Shown in pieces: positions 1 through 11,470 of a stretch of 64,000 nt of DNA. Each line of letters begins with the position of its first letter. The first letter of the stretch is position 1. This DNA is from Clitoria ternatea (lineage: Eukaryota > Streptophyta > Magnoliopsida > Fabales > Fabaceae), in contig CM075675.1 in NCBI GenBank assembly GCA_037962975.1, positions 108,464,718 to 108,528,717 on the forward strand, written 5' to 3'. The notes beneath the pieces were generated by a model. The model saw only the letters and a program-made list of their open reading frames with translations. It had not been told where the DNA came from and ran no database searches. The position numbers and the translations under genes are program-made.

Positions 1-1129
1 ACTGATACTCATCTTTAATATTATTTGTTTGCCTTTCAGAAAAATATAGAACTTCTAATTTTTATTTCACTGTTTACTTGAATTTGCTACCTAGGAGGTA
101 CTTGTCAAATCAAGCACCTGCTTCCTTAATAAATTGACTACTTGAAATTAGTGAAGTCTTTGCAGTGTTGTTGGTGGATTGCACATCAAATCCCAATAGG
201 AATGTACAAAGTAAGAAATTCATGAAATTATTGTCATTGAATTAAAATCTCATCAAGGTAGACAAAGATCTTCAATCTGGCTATCATTCAATCTTCACAA
301 GAGTAGGATGGAAAAGGGAGTTATTGTTGTCATTGTAATTAGTGGTAACACAATAGGAGCATAAGGAAGAAGATAAAATATGTAGATTATAAGGTCAACT
401 GTTCATATGTTCTTTCAGCACTCAATTTTATTCATTCAGTGTAAAAATGTGCTTTAACCACTCAATTTTATATGCCATAAACGTACTTTAAGCACTCACA
501 GTAAGATAGTTGTATAAAATGAAATGAAGGTAAGATAGTTGTTGTTCTGTGCATTGGAATGGACTCTTCTATTCAAGAATGTCAACACATGATATACGCG
601 TAAGTGGAAAAATTCATATAGATTAGCTTAGCAAGATGGTGCCATCAAAATTCGTGTCTATAAATATAAATAGATAGATGATAAATAACATATCTACACA
701 AATACTTAGGCAAGAAAATGGGTTCTATAAATGTCAGGTTCAACATAACAGAATGCTCGTGTTTGGTAGGAAGGAGGAAAGACATAACTTGCTTACTGTT
801 TGAATTATAGGCATGACGTAGTAAACTCTCCATATAAAAGCACATTTTTAAGAATGCTTCCTAGAATATTCCAGAAGCAGGCATAAACATTATGCAGCAC
901 ACCAAATATTGTCAGATGGATAATTTGCCTTATTGTCAGAAACTTAACCTTTACAAACAAACATGTATCAGAGAGATACTGCATGGGTCAATTTATAGAT
1001 GGAACAAAAATTTCTCTGATTTCCCCAAACTATAGTTTTGAACCTTACACATTTTCGCAGCAAATAAGAAACAATCCAGTAGTATAGCATCAAGGCAAGA
1101 GTATCTACAGCTGAGTACTTTTACCAAAA
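1..1129. other. Intergenic left flank
   Basis: AT-rich sequence with no convincing gene. The part next to 1130 is probably the 3' untranslated region of the PPR gene, which reads leftward. The only open frame of note (645-845, minus, 66 codons) is low-complexity and has no recognisable motif, so I do not call it. Confidence 0.6.
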
Positions 1130-2572
1130 CTACCAATAATCTCCACAGGAGCATTTTCCATCTTTGAAATGATGGAACCGCTTGTTGTCCCTAACAATGA
1201 GCTCCCTTCCAACAATCTTTGACATGATTTTGATTGCATTGTGGCAATCCCCACAGATACGTAGATTCTTGATGATTCTAAGTGTAGTCCTTGGAGGAGT
1301 ACTTATGAGACCATAAGCAATTGCCAAACGTTCACTATGATATTGCAGGGCCTTCTCTTTTTCCTCCTCATCAATGTCATGGAGGACATATCTTGTATCC
1401 GGCACATAACCTGCTTCCCTCATCTGTCCACTCAAACCTTTCAATTTCTCATGCACCTCTTCGTTGTAGGGGATAGTATACCGATACTCGCTCACCCTAT
1501 TCTTCTCCTGTAGCATGTTGATATCAGACTGCTTCTTTCTTGGAGGTGTGGGAAGTTTATCAGCTGTGGCTTTTGAAGGATCAAGACATGTCAACAACTC
1601 CTCTGCATGATCTTCAAGATCTAAATCTCCATGAATTCGTGCATAATTTCGAAGAGACTCCCAAACCTCAACTCCCAGCCCAGCTGGTATCCTCTCGACG
1701 AACTTCTCAGCTTCATTCAATTGACCAGCATTCCCTAGAATATTAATAACCTCTAAGTAGTGCTCCTTGGTGGGAACAATTCCATACTCCTTCATGGACT
1801 CGAAGTGCAGGAACCCTTCTTCAACAGCTTCTGCCCGTGCACATGCAGCCAAAACCAAGGCAAAAGTTTCCCCATCAGGTGGTATCCTGGCTTGCTTCAT
1901 CTTCTGAAAAACCAACAAACTATCATCCCCTAAACCATTCACAGTGTATCCACCAATCATCAAATGCCATGAACTGATGTTTCGCTCTGGCATTTGATCA
2001 AACACTCGGCGCGCATCCTTAACACTGCCACATTTTGCATACATTGCAATCAATCTGTTGCTTAATTCAATGTCCCCACTAAATGTAGATCTTCTCAGGA
2101 ATTCATGAACTCTTTTCCCCGATTCAAGGGACCTTGTGTGCGCACATAAATTCAAGAGCGCGAGATAAACGCGGTAATCAGCAACAGCACCCTGACCCAT
2201 GAGTTCCAAAACTTGGTCGAGCTTACCCTCTTCGCACAGGGCCACCAAATCCACATTGAAGGAGCTTATAGCAGGAAAAGGGGGGTTTTGGTTTTGATGG
2301 TCAAGCTTCAATTTTGGTTCATTGGGATGGTTTCCCTTGTGCAAAGGAGGGGTTCTGTGAGTGAAACGAGTGTTGTTGGTGCCGTTTCGGCGGAGACGAA
2401 GCTTGCTCTGATTATCGGGAACCGCGTATGTGCAGAAAGGTGTGGGGGAAGAGGAAGAGGAAGATGGGCCAGCGAGAGGAGGAGATGGCTGAAATGAGAT
2501 TCTGAATTTCATATGAGACGAAGCGAATGAGTTTCCCAGAGAAGCCATTGATGCGTGAAGTTTGAGTTCCAT
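1130..2572 (-). CDS. PPR protein with C-terminal DYW deaminase domain (organellar RNA editing factor, DYW2/MEF8-like)
   Basis: Predicted 480-residue PPR protein of the short DYW class, encoded without introns. The N-terminal ~60 residues are rich in Ser and Pro with few acids, as in an organelle transit peptide. About five PPR-type repeats follow (roughly residues 140-310), including a typical repeat around NRLIAMYAKCGSVKDARRVF. A degenerate E-like region and a linker come next. The DYW deaminase domain has the HSE metal/catalytic motif near residue 412, the CGDC zinc pair near 440-443 and the terminal CSCGDYW. DYW domains deaminate C to U in mitochondrial or plastid RNA. The few repeats and complete DYW resemble Arabidopsis DYW2 (At2g15690) and MEF8-type proteins, which supply deaminase activity to other PPRs; that assignment is inference. 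I start at the ATG at 2572; an upstream in-frame extension begins with TTG. A second ATG at 2548 is a possible alternative. The stop is TAG at 1130-1132. Confidence 0.9.
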   Translation of the reverse strand: MELKLHASMASLGNSFASSHMKFRISFQPSPPLAGPSSSSSSPTPFCTYAVPDNQSKLRLRRNGTNNTRFTHRTPPLHKGNHPNEPKLKLDHQNQNPPFPAISSFNVDLVALCEEGKLDQVLELMGQGAVADYRVYLALLNLCAHTRSLESGKRVHEFLRRSTFSGDIELSNRLIAMYAKCGSVKDARRVFDQMPERNISSWHLMIGGYTVNGLGDDSLLVFQKMKQARIPPDGETFALVLAACARAEAVEEGFLHFESMKEYGIVPTKEHYLEVINILGNAGQLNEAEKFVERIPAGLGVEVWESLRNYARIHGDLDLEDHAEELLTCLDPSKATADKLPTPPRKKQSDINMLQEKNRVSEYRYTIPYNEEVHEKLKGLSGQMREAGYVPDTRYVLHDIDEEEKEKALQYHSERLAIAYGLISTPPRTTLRIIKNLRICGDCHNAIKIMSKIVGRELIVRDNKRFHHFKDGKCSCGDYW

Positions 2573-5215
2573 GCTTTCTGTTATTACTGTTACTGCTATC
2601 AAAAACTGTCCCAAAAGTATCTGCTTTTATGTTGTCGGGAATTTTAACGTTGGACGAGGAAGATTTTGACTCGCAGTTATTTGTAGTGAATTCCCGTGAT
2701 TGTGTGTTGTTCTATATCCATGATCCAGAATGAATCATGTTTAAAACTAAAATACTTTTTTTTATTTGATTTACTTTGCATCGTTACATGGACATTGAAC
2801 CATAGATAATCGCCTAATGGATCAACTCCAGTGTATTTTGAGTTAGTACACCCAATTCAAATTCTAACGAGACTTATCATCTATAAATGGGTTAAGAATG
2901 ATCTAAGCCATGGTTATGTATTAAAATTGATTTTAACATTGATAATTTATTATTCTGTTAAAATTATTATTTATAAAGAATTGATTTTTAGTGCTAGACA
3001 TAAAGATGACTCAATTTAAAATCTTGGATTAGATCACAAACCTATCTACAAAGACTAAAGATGAGTTAAGTTACTATCATCATGTAAAATTATTATATCA
3101 ATCTACTGTGTAAATTTACTATGTTTAATTTTTTGTAAAAGTTATTGTATTAAAGAAAAGATAATGGACCAACAGCTTGTCCTGTCTACTTAATGGTCGT
3201 AAGTTGTCTCGTTCCTTTCTTTATAAAAGGAACCCTTTTATAATATAATGCTGCATAAGCTATCTATGAAATAAAAAAGGGTACATACACCATTTGGTCC
3301 TCTATTTTACACTAAAGTTTCACCCTGGTCCTTTAGTTTTTTTTGTTGTTCAAGTTAGTCCCGATGTGTTTTAAAATGTTTCATAATGAGTTTCTAAATT
3401 TTTATAATGAGTTTCACATCGGGGAATAACTTAAACAAAAAAAAAAATAAGGGACCGGGGTGAAACTTTAGTGTAAAATAGAGGACCAAATGGTGTATTT
3501 ACCCAATAAAAAAGTGTGTTTCATAATGAGTTTCTAAATTTTTCTTTATTTTTTCAAAGCTTAAGGTAGCATAATTATGTCATAGATATCATTCCATTTG
3601 GAGATACAATAATCTTAAACATAAAGTATGTTATACACTCAGTTCACTTGAGAATCTTGTGTATTAGATGAATGAACATGAATCTTCTTTTCGTTTTCAA
3701 CGAGTGATATCATCATTGTTGTGAAGATAAACTCTTTCGAAGAATCAAAGGGTTCTTCTTTGTTTTTGAGGAAAATAGTTTTTACATTTCTGTTTTCTTT
3801 TGGGGCTTCATAATTTGTCCTATGGGGATTAGCTTTAGAAATTCTTCTTTTGGAATTTGTACAGGGACCTGGATTTTCTTTAGAAATTATAATTTAACAC
3901 ATTTTCTAGTATTTTCGTGTCAAGTGGAAGATCAAAGAGATGATCGTGTATTCTAAAAATCACTTGGTGATTTAGAGTGACTTTAAAGGCTTCAACATCT
4001 CAGGGGCTCCTATGAGCTAAACTTGTACTTGAAACCTATGTGAGAGTGTTGAATCGTTTATATGAACATTAAAGTTTGGAAACATAGTTAAAACTACACT
4101 TCCAACATTTAATGTTGTGAGCACAATGCCTATTACAGCATCTTTATAGTGATGAAAAGTTGAGTCTATTGATAAGACTCAAGCAATAATTGACATTCTT
4201 TTTCTTCCATGAAGAGTAAGGATTCGTCTAACAACACAAAGATGAAGTGCTACACTTTTGCCATAGTTTGATTAAATCTGGATTGATCTCCAAATCTACG
4301 TATTGTTCCACGTGAGTTGCATAAAGAGGACAGTAGTCAAATTCTGATAAACTAGCATATTTTGAATCCATCTAAAGTCATTTCTTAAAGTAAAAGAAGC
4401 AATTCTTATTCTTACCCTCTCTCTTACTCATAAATATTGCTTGGAATCCATTTTGATAATTACACACCCAAAATCAAGTTTAAATGGAGGTTTTCCAAAA
4501 ACTATTTATACTAAAATCATTTTTCTAGTATCTATTATCAAAATGAAAATCCCATTACTTTAAAATTAATTTTACAAAATCACATCAATCAAAACTCACT
4601 CTTTTTTTTATCATGAAACTTAACACACTCAATGTGAAAAATGAAAAATTACTCTTTTGGACTTTTGATAATATATTTATATGATTTTCTTGCGTTAATT
4701 TAGAAGGAAGATTAATATCTTTTCAAGGGGTAAATATCATGGAAGTAAATTTTATCTAATTATCTACTAACGTACATTAGCATAATCTTGGTTTATATTC
4801 CAACACCAAATCAGACTGATTGTTCAAATCTCAGTTTGAAATGTATAATCTTAAGATCTAAAAGTAAAAAAAGAAGATTATAGTTTTCTATTCACATAGA
4901 AAAGAAAAATTGAGAAAATGTTGGCAATTAAAAAAACTACCTAAGATCCTCCTGCTAGCCAAATGGGGACATTTTCTTGGCATAATCTAAAGGATCGGCA
5001 TTCGGCACTCATATGATGATAAACAATCGTTACTTGTACAGCAGATACACAACTCATATGTTAGTCCTTACCATACATTTCATGGTACGACAACAATCAG
5101 AAACATATAAATATTCTCACTCATTTCCTTGCAGCAATTCAACTATGATTTTGTGCTTCCGACATGTTTTTTTTACTAACTACAACTATATTATGCAGAA
5201 TTTGTGCATTGCCAA
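2573..5215. other. Intergenic region between PPR and ET genes
   Basis: AT-rich spacer with no gene I can support. The right side (5013-5215) is the likely 3' flank of the ET gene and the left side is the PPR promoter side. It contains the Mutator-type MITE described separately at 3279-3504. Small open frames here lack codon bias or motifs. Confidence 0.6.
3279..3504. mobile_element. Mutator-type (MULE) foldback MITE with 9-bp target duplication
   Basis: The 226-bp element begins GGGTACATACACC and ends with the reverse complement GGTGTATTTACCC. The arms pair over at least 60 nt, with the first ~38 nt almost perfect, and they continue toward a short AT-rich loop. Both sides carry the same 9-bp word AATAAAAAA (3270-3278 and 3505-3513), the target-site length typical of Mutator elements. 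It has no coding capacity. A 27-nt stretch inside the loop region (3377-3403) is repeated exactly just outside the element (3517-3543). Confidence 0.85.
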
Positions 5216-6789
5216 TTATTTCTGATTTACATGACTAGGTGCACGTATTCTTTTCCCTTTGTGCTCTTGGCATCTTTTTCTTCCTTTAACTGGTTGTCTT
5301 CTACAAGTGGAGCCATCATCCAATAGGATTCCACATATATTGACCTTTGTAATACTCTCATCAACAGATTTCTCAACCACTGTTTGTGGAGGGTCTTCTA
5401 CATCATGGCCAACATCTTGGTATCTGTATTCATTCCTCTTTGTTTGATAATACACATTGGGTTCTAGAACCACATTGCTCTCTGACTTGGGTGCCCTTGC
5501 TGTTTTGGCAGTGGACACTTTTGCTCTCATTCCTTTGTGTTCAGGACACCTCAGTCTTTTTTCTACTGGTGGCCTTCTACAAATAGAACCATCACCCAAT
5601 GTCACTCCACAAATTTTACCATTCTCCTGATCTGGAATGATGCTGGTGGTATCCTGAACTATCCTAGGACGAGATCTGTTGAAGTTGAATACACGAGATA
5701 GGAAATTATAGTTGCCTTTGTCTGCTTCATCTAATTTGTCATCTGTCAGAGGTGCCTTGCTTGATTTGATTCGGATACCCACTTGCTTCTGAGTGAAAGG
5801 TAGAAGTGCTTTGGCCACATCTGAAAATGTTCTAGTGCCAGAAGCAATTTGGTTCAGCTTCTGAATAATATCATCAGGCCTCCGGGAACCATTATTGTTT
5901 GTGTTCCATGCATAATCAAATGTACTCAGCAGCTGAGTTTCAGTTCGCAGGGCATCTTCCTTGTTTTGCATCTTTTCAACAAAAAGAACAACATAAGTAA
6001 GTCTTTATAGAGTTAAAAAAGTGACATTTCAGTCACCTTTCCGTGCCAAATTTCAGACTATGCTATAGTTTACATCGATTGTAGATGTCTTGAACACTAT
6101 TTTCTCCAATAAGAATTCTCATCAGAGACACCGGGCATAGACATCATGTAACCAGTAATTCTCATAAGACCTCATTTTATTGATTGAACTATGACTAGAC
6201 CTAGTGTTCAACCATGCAGGTAAATTGTGCTGGTTTAGTGATGCGCACAACAGATTGGTAATTTGTAATTTGAAAAGAATGGTGACCAAATTGGCCTATT
6301 ATGAACTTCCATGTGTACCACAACAAGAAACTATATCTGATTACAGAAAAATACCTGTTCAAGTCATGCTATAACAGAATCATAAAACTAACCCAAATTA
6401 ATCATTGAGGTGACATAAGTCAAACATTTAAATTCCTAAAATTTTAAGAACTGTTTCTTCATCTCTAATTTCAGTACAAAAAGCAATTCACTCTGTTTCC
6501 TGAGCAAAACAATAGAAAAAAATAAAATAGAAAAGAAAGGCTTTTAATAAAATTAGAGAGCAACACTTAGTATAAAAAATTAAAATGTTCAAAATACATT
6601 TTTGGTTTCATCTAGCCTACTCAAATACAAACATAGTCAGCCAACTAATGTCCTAATCTGTAGGGCTTCAACCATTGTTCTTACACTAAAACCCTGACGT
6701 GTATCTACCACTATGTCAAGATATTTATTGGTAAATGTTTGAAATGTACAAGTTTACTCTAATTATTATAAAATATACACACATACATA

Positions 6790-6850
<61 letters not shown>

Positions 6851-7707
6851 CCAAGGACTATGAATTGGGCAAAAGTTGTAACAAAAAGATTGATCTAATT
6901 GGTTAAAAAGTGAATAAATTCAAACCCTGCCAATGTTACAATTTGATGACCTTGCAGGTGGGATGACTTGTACCTCTAAACGCTCACCAGGCCTTAAAAT
7001 GTACCAAGCTTGGAATATTTACCAATTTTGTGAACTTTAATGATCAGTTAGTAGATATTTTCACTAAATCTCTAAAAAGTTCCTAAATTGATTACATATG
7101 TAACAAGCTTGGAGCATATGATCTGTATGTTCACCACTCTAGTGAGATCCGAAACACAACTAGACCAAACTTTTTCTTTTTAATTAAAAAATGGAGATGA
7201 AATATGTGAGTTGGGTATGTACTTACAGGAGCCCATCTATAAACGACCGGAAAGCCGAGTGAAAAGATGTGGCGAAACAATGGGAGAGAAGAATCATCCA
7301 AATGAGCCCCATCTCTGCCATAACGTTGGAGTCTTGGTCTCACATTCTCGGCTTGTCCAAGGTAAACCACAACTATGCTATCATCAACTTTGTTTTTGTA
7401 AATTTCACGGCCCAAACCACCACCCCACACGGCAATTCCAAGCTCGTACACCCCTGGACCCGATTTCTGCGGGAGATTATGGATCCTGTATCTTGCGCAC
7501 CCTTCCTTTCCTTTCGAATGCTCTTCCCAATCACAAGGCCCAATCAGAATCTGAAAGTGATCTTAAACGAATTAATTATTAATTTAAGTATGAATAGGAA
7601 TTGGATTGGGATTATAATAAATGAACCTTCCAATGGGAGAAACTAGAATCGTGTTTTGTGCGGTTCCATTGTTCTCTCTTCAACCTGCTCACAACCAACG
7701 CCACCAT
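5216..7707 (-). CDS. EFFECTOR OF TRANSCRIPTION-like protein: GIY-YIG domain plus two ET zinc repeats, three exons
   Basis: Hand-built gene model. Exon 1 is 7627-7707 (ATG at 7707, 27 codons, containing KREQWNRTKHDSSFSHW). Exon 2 is 7227-7550 (108 codons). Exon 3 is 5216-5971 (251 codons plus TAA). All junctions are phase 0 with GT-AG borders: donors GTTCAT at 7626 and GTAAGT at 7226, and acceptors ending TTTCAG at 7551 and GAAAAG at 5972. The product is 386 residues. Exon 2 holds the GIY-YIG-type fold (GVYELG near residue 60, VYLGQAENVRPRLQRYG near 89-105). Exon 3 ends with two ET repeats starting near residues 256 and 348, each C-x9-C-x10-C-x2-H followed by KGxR. ET proteins, first described from Vicia faba and Arabidopsis, are nuclear factors linked to seed development and gibberellin responses. 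Arabidopsis relatives have more ET repeats, so this is a short member or a paralogue. Intron 2 (5972-7226) contains a long AT microsatellite. Confidence 0.85.
6791..6849. repeat. (GT)n-(AT)n microsatellite in ET intron 2
   Basis: Four GT units run into about 25 AT units without interruption, inside the second intron of the ET gene. The length is likely polymorphic. Confidence 0.95.
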
Positions 7708-8183
7708 TGCTAACTTGCGCCGCCACTCTTCTTCTCTCTGTCAATTATCAAACGACCGTTGTTAACGCCCCTTCCCTCTTCGTTTCAATGTTTTTATCTC
7801 TCTGATTTTACAGAAATACCCTTCCAACAACTACCTAGAGGAGTAGTGGATTACTACTAAAATTCTGATTTATCTTTCCACCATACCTCTTTGTTTTGTT
7901 ATCAGAATCTAATTATGAATAGGTATGATGCACTAGTAAAATAAGTTATTAGTTTAACTCACGTGATAACATCGTCTTGATATTTTTAATAAAGACATTT
8001 TAATTAAAATTAGTCATTTTATTATAGGAACGTTCAAAAAATTTGGTCTTTTGGTCCAATATATTAATCGCTAAGAGTCTGACCAAAAGATTGGAGGTGA
8101 TTAGGATCTTATGTATGTCAATGACTTCATGAAAAGACTTCTTCTCAAACAAGTCACTTCCATACCAAATTTGGTAGGGTCTT

Positions 8184-8282
8184 ATTGATGTGATTTTATT
8201 GTCTCGTCTACACTTGGGACAGCTCACATAATCCACTTGTGAGCTGCCTCGGATGTAGGGGAGACAATAAAGTCGCATTAAT
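8184..8282 (+). repeat. Imperfect ~100-nt hairpin (inverted repeat, 9-nt loop)
   Basis: Arms 8189-8228 and 8238-8277 face each other across a 9-nt loop. Of 40 aligned positions, 31 are Watson-Crick matches. Six of the nine remaining positions become G:U pairs if the plus strand is transcribed, leaving three true mismatches. Pairing continues about 5 nt outward on each side. It may be a decayed foldback transposon or a small-RNA-type hairpin; the sequence alone does not decide. Confidence 0.65.
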
Positions 8283-8658
8283 GTTAGTATCTCATACCTT
8301 ACTAACTAGTCAAGGGAAGGGATGACAGAAAAAGAGAAATGTAGATGACTGTGAGAGAAACAAACACACAAAGGAGAGAGATGGGAACAAGATGATGAAA
8401 GAGAGTGAGGTTATTAAAGGGTCATGTCTAATTTAGGTAGACATTTCATTTCCATGGCCCAAAACGTCCTGCATGTGGTTCTCTATGTCGTTTCATGTTT
8501 ACACGCATATGGGAGCTATTATTGCACCTGCAACACTCTACTAAAGGATGCCTCGTAAATGCCACTCCATCTCAAAATTCAAAATGCAATTTCAAAATTC
8601 AAATCCAACAATTAACATGTGTATTTTAAAAGTTTGAGTCATATACTATTACCTCATA

Positions 8659-8939
8659 CTACCCCCGGTTCCAAATATAAGCAAATGTAACTAATTTCAT
8701 ATATATATAAGAATAGTGGTTGGATGAGGTAATTATTTACATTAATGTTATCATATATTTGATTTAATTTTCTAAAATACTCTTAGTATCATTTATTAAT
8801 TAGTGGCCTTGAAAATATATATATAATAAGGACATATTTGGTAAACAAACATTTAATGACATTGGGAAAGTCTAATTTTACTTATATCAAGGGACCAAAA
8901 AATTCACTAAAATTTGCTTATATTTGAAACTGGAAGTAG
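8659..8939. mobile_element. Stowaway-type MITE (Tc1/mariner), TA target
   Basis: The 281-bp element begins CTACCCCCGGTTCCAAATA and ends with a near reverse complement (TATTTGAAACTGGAAGTAG). It is flanked by TA on both sides (8657-8658 and 8940-8941). The termini match the plant Stowaway consensus. There is no coding capacity and the interior is AT-rich. Confidence 0.85.
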
Positions 8940-9585
8940 TATTATTTTTCCGTTCATTTTTTAAAACAAAAATACTTGTAAATTTTAAATCAAACATTAT
9001 TCTATAAATATACTTCAAAATATTTTTTCAATCAAAATATTTTAAATTTTATATTAGATGTTATAACTTAAAAAACTCAGACAAATTACTTTTTACAAAC
9101 TTATATAAATTATGGAAAATAGTTCAAATATTTTTTACAAACTCAATGTCTCTTACGCCTTTTCTTTTCATGGTCAGAAGAGGGCCAGCAAGCATTCACA
9201 CACAAAATTACAATAAACTCTCTCACTCTCTCTCACCCACTCATCCAGTTACTATCGAACAATCATCACCATCCCATGCATTAATGGTCCACGATGCATA
9301 ATTATCACATGCTCCCCTTCAGTCAACAAGACTTTGACTAAAAGATGGGAGGATGTTAGCCTTCTCCGTCTATATACCTCTTTTAAAAGTTAGAAAATCC
9401 TTTAAATTTTAGGTTGAGTTATATTTATTATTTTTAACATGGTCACCCGTAAATGTTTATTGTTACAAACTTTTTTAGGATGATTAATCAAGGATGTGAG
9501 GGTGTGTTTTAAATATTGAAATAGATCACACTATTTATAAATATGATTAGTATATAGTTTATAAAATTTAAGGTAGTTTTAAACT

Positions 9586-10322
9586 TGATCCGGTCTTGAT
9601 ACCGGCCCCTAAGACAGCAGTGACGTGTCATCCGTTCTGGCAACGCTACCGATTCAAAAGGTAAGACATCGAATTTACTAAACCGTGGCGTTCTCCCAAG
9701 ACTGGATAATCCATGTAGACACCTTCAGATCGGATGTGCATAGGCCATTTGACAAAAGATAATGAGTGATGCTACAGGGGTGACAACCAGAATTCCATTT
9801 TCCAGACTACGAGCCAAAGTCTGCTCCTGGAAATGAGTATCTTGTCCCCCAAATTTAGCCTCATTATCTTCACGCTCAAATATAAAATTGCCACATGCTC
9901 CAATCATGCTAGTAGGTGGGTATTAAACAATTATTTATCTACATAGTGGAGTTTGGTGAATATGCCACTATCAGGTCCTCGTAAAACGAACCAATCAGGT
10001 ATAAAAACTCTCTTCAATTTACTTTGAAGTCTCTCTTGAATTCTAGAGGTTATCGCTTAATACTGTATGTTATTCCTTTCTTCTGGAATATAACTACTGA
10101 CTTGAGCGTCGGAGAATCTTCACATGTGGCACCACCTTTCGCCCATTTCAACGCCTGAGGACGGTGTGAAGGATCTCCAGAACATCAAGACCGGTCTTCT
10201 CGCATTAGTACAACAGATACACATACCGGATACTCATTGATCCGGTGTCCAATCCTGTACAATCTTTGACTTTTATGGCTGACCCTACACCGGATCTCTT
10301 GACCCCGGTTCAGGATAGTTCA
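9586..10322 (+). mobile_element. Solo LTR of the Tat family
   Basis: This 737-bp LTR runs from TGATCCGG to GTTCA with no primer site or internal sequence after it. It shares with the Tat-A LTR the start, the internal CTTGAGCGTCGGAGAATCTTC block followed by GGCACCACCTTTCGCCC, and the CCGGT-rich end. Flanks are AAACT (left) and TAACT (right), a 5-bp target duplication with one difference. It is most simply the product of LTR-LTR recombination. The 282 bp between it and the next LTR is AT-rich host-like sequence. Confidence 0.8.
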
Positions 10323-10604
10323 TAACTTATAAAATAAATTTTGAGTTGAGTTAGATAAGGAAAAAAAACCCTTAGTGTAGTTAAGTAATATTATAATATT
10401 ATACTTTTATCAATCAAAATGAAATGAGTGTTTAAACAATGTAAGTGATAAACTTTGTATTTTTATTGCATTTTCCTTTATGGTGTGAATTTGAAGGGGG
10501 TTATAAGTAGATGAATATATATATAGTTCCCTCCCAGGCCATAGGGGCCTCTGAGACCCCTCATCCCTTTATTTTAACATATAATGATTCTCCATTACCC
10601 TACC

Positions 10605-11408
10605 TGATCCGGTCTAGATACCGGCCCCCATTCTTGTGACGTCAGACTGACCTCATATAAGGAAAACCGGTGTCCTGGTTCAACGTTACCACACCGGATA
10701 TCCGTTGTCTGGTCGTCCGCCCTCACTCCACGACAGCATCATTCATTTTCGCCATAACGGTTCTATGTTCATTGTTACAGGACATTTACATAATTGTTGG
10801 TTTTTCCCTCACAGAAAGAGAAGAGCCCCTGATAACTTATCAACGAAGACACTGTTTGTAGCAAAATACGTCACATCAATGGCTTCAGAAAGTAAGTGGG
10901 CGTGTCAGCAGATTATGCGGAAAAGGTGATTATCCTCTCCTCTCCCTAGAGGATCGTACTCTGATAATTGACCTACCCTCCTGACACATTCTGAAAGTCG
11001 AGCCACTTTGATTGACACAATATACACGCAATCAGAGCTAAGGGACCCACCTGCATCCAACGACTCATTTCTCTTACGTTCAACTATAAGAAGCCCATAT
11101 CAATACACATGCATGGTATCGTTGTTCTATCTCACACTTTACTGTCACTTCGCTTAAGCATTCATTGAGTTCCTATACTCTTCTAACTTGAGCGTCGGAG
11201 AATCTTCGCAGGTGGCACCACCTTTCGCCCCTCTACAACGCGAAACGTTGGTGTGAAGGATCTCCAGGACAACAAGACCGGCCTCTCCCACTGAGAGACC
11301 GGATTAATACATCGGTTACTCGCAGTTCCGGTGTACAAACCCTAAAAACACCTGCATTCTTGTGGCTGGTCCCACACCGGATCCTAGACCCCGGTCCAGA
11401 CCAGTTCA
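10605..11408 (+). repeat. Tat-A 5' LTR
   Basis: The 804-bp LTR starts TGATCCGGTCTAGATACC and ends CAGACCAGTTCA, directly before a primer site. A TATA-like CATATAAGG lies near 10655. The block CTTGAGCGTCGGAGAATCTTC near 11190 is shared with the solo LTR at 9586 and, in reverse, with the Tat-M LTR. The left flank is CTACC; the right flank is outside the window. Confidence 0.88.
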
Positions 11409-11430
11409 TTGGCACGCCCGGTGGGACTCG
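11409..11430 (+). promoter_or_regulatory. Tat-A primer binding site
   Basis: TTGGCACGCCCGGTGGGAC follows the LTR end directly. It begins with TGG, the complement of a tRNA CCA end, one base in. I do not assign the tRNA. Confidence 0.75.
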
Positions 11431-11470
11431 ATAGAGTTATTCCCATTTTCGCAGAAGTTAGGTTGTCACA

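Larger units (their letters stand above)
7708..9585. other. ET upstream region and intergenic spacer
   Basis: This is upstream sequence of the minus-strand ET gene and then AT-rich spacer. It contains the hairpin at 8184-8282 and the Stowaway-type MITE at 8659-8939. A 92-codon minus frame at 8000-8278 runs through the hairpin and has no recognised motif, so I do not call it a gene. Around 9210-9245 there is a short CT-rich tract. Nothing else was recognised. Confidence 0.6.

Noticed and set aside
645..845. 66-codon minus frame in the left flank
   Set aside because: AT-rich, no motif, no supporting context.
7211..7646. Two plus-strand frames of 123 and 125 codons
   Set aside because: They lie opposite exon 2 of the ET gene, whose minus-strand protein has clear family motifs and splice sites.
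8000..8278. 92-codon minus frame upstream of ET
   Set aside because: It overlaps the inverted repeat at 8184-8282 and has no recognisable domain; more likely a chance frame.
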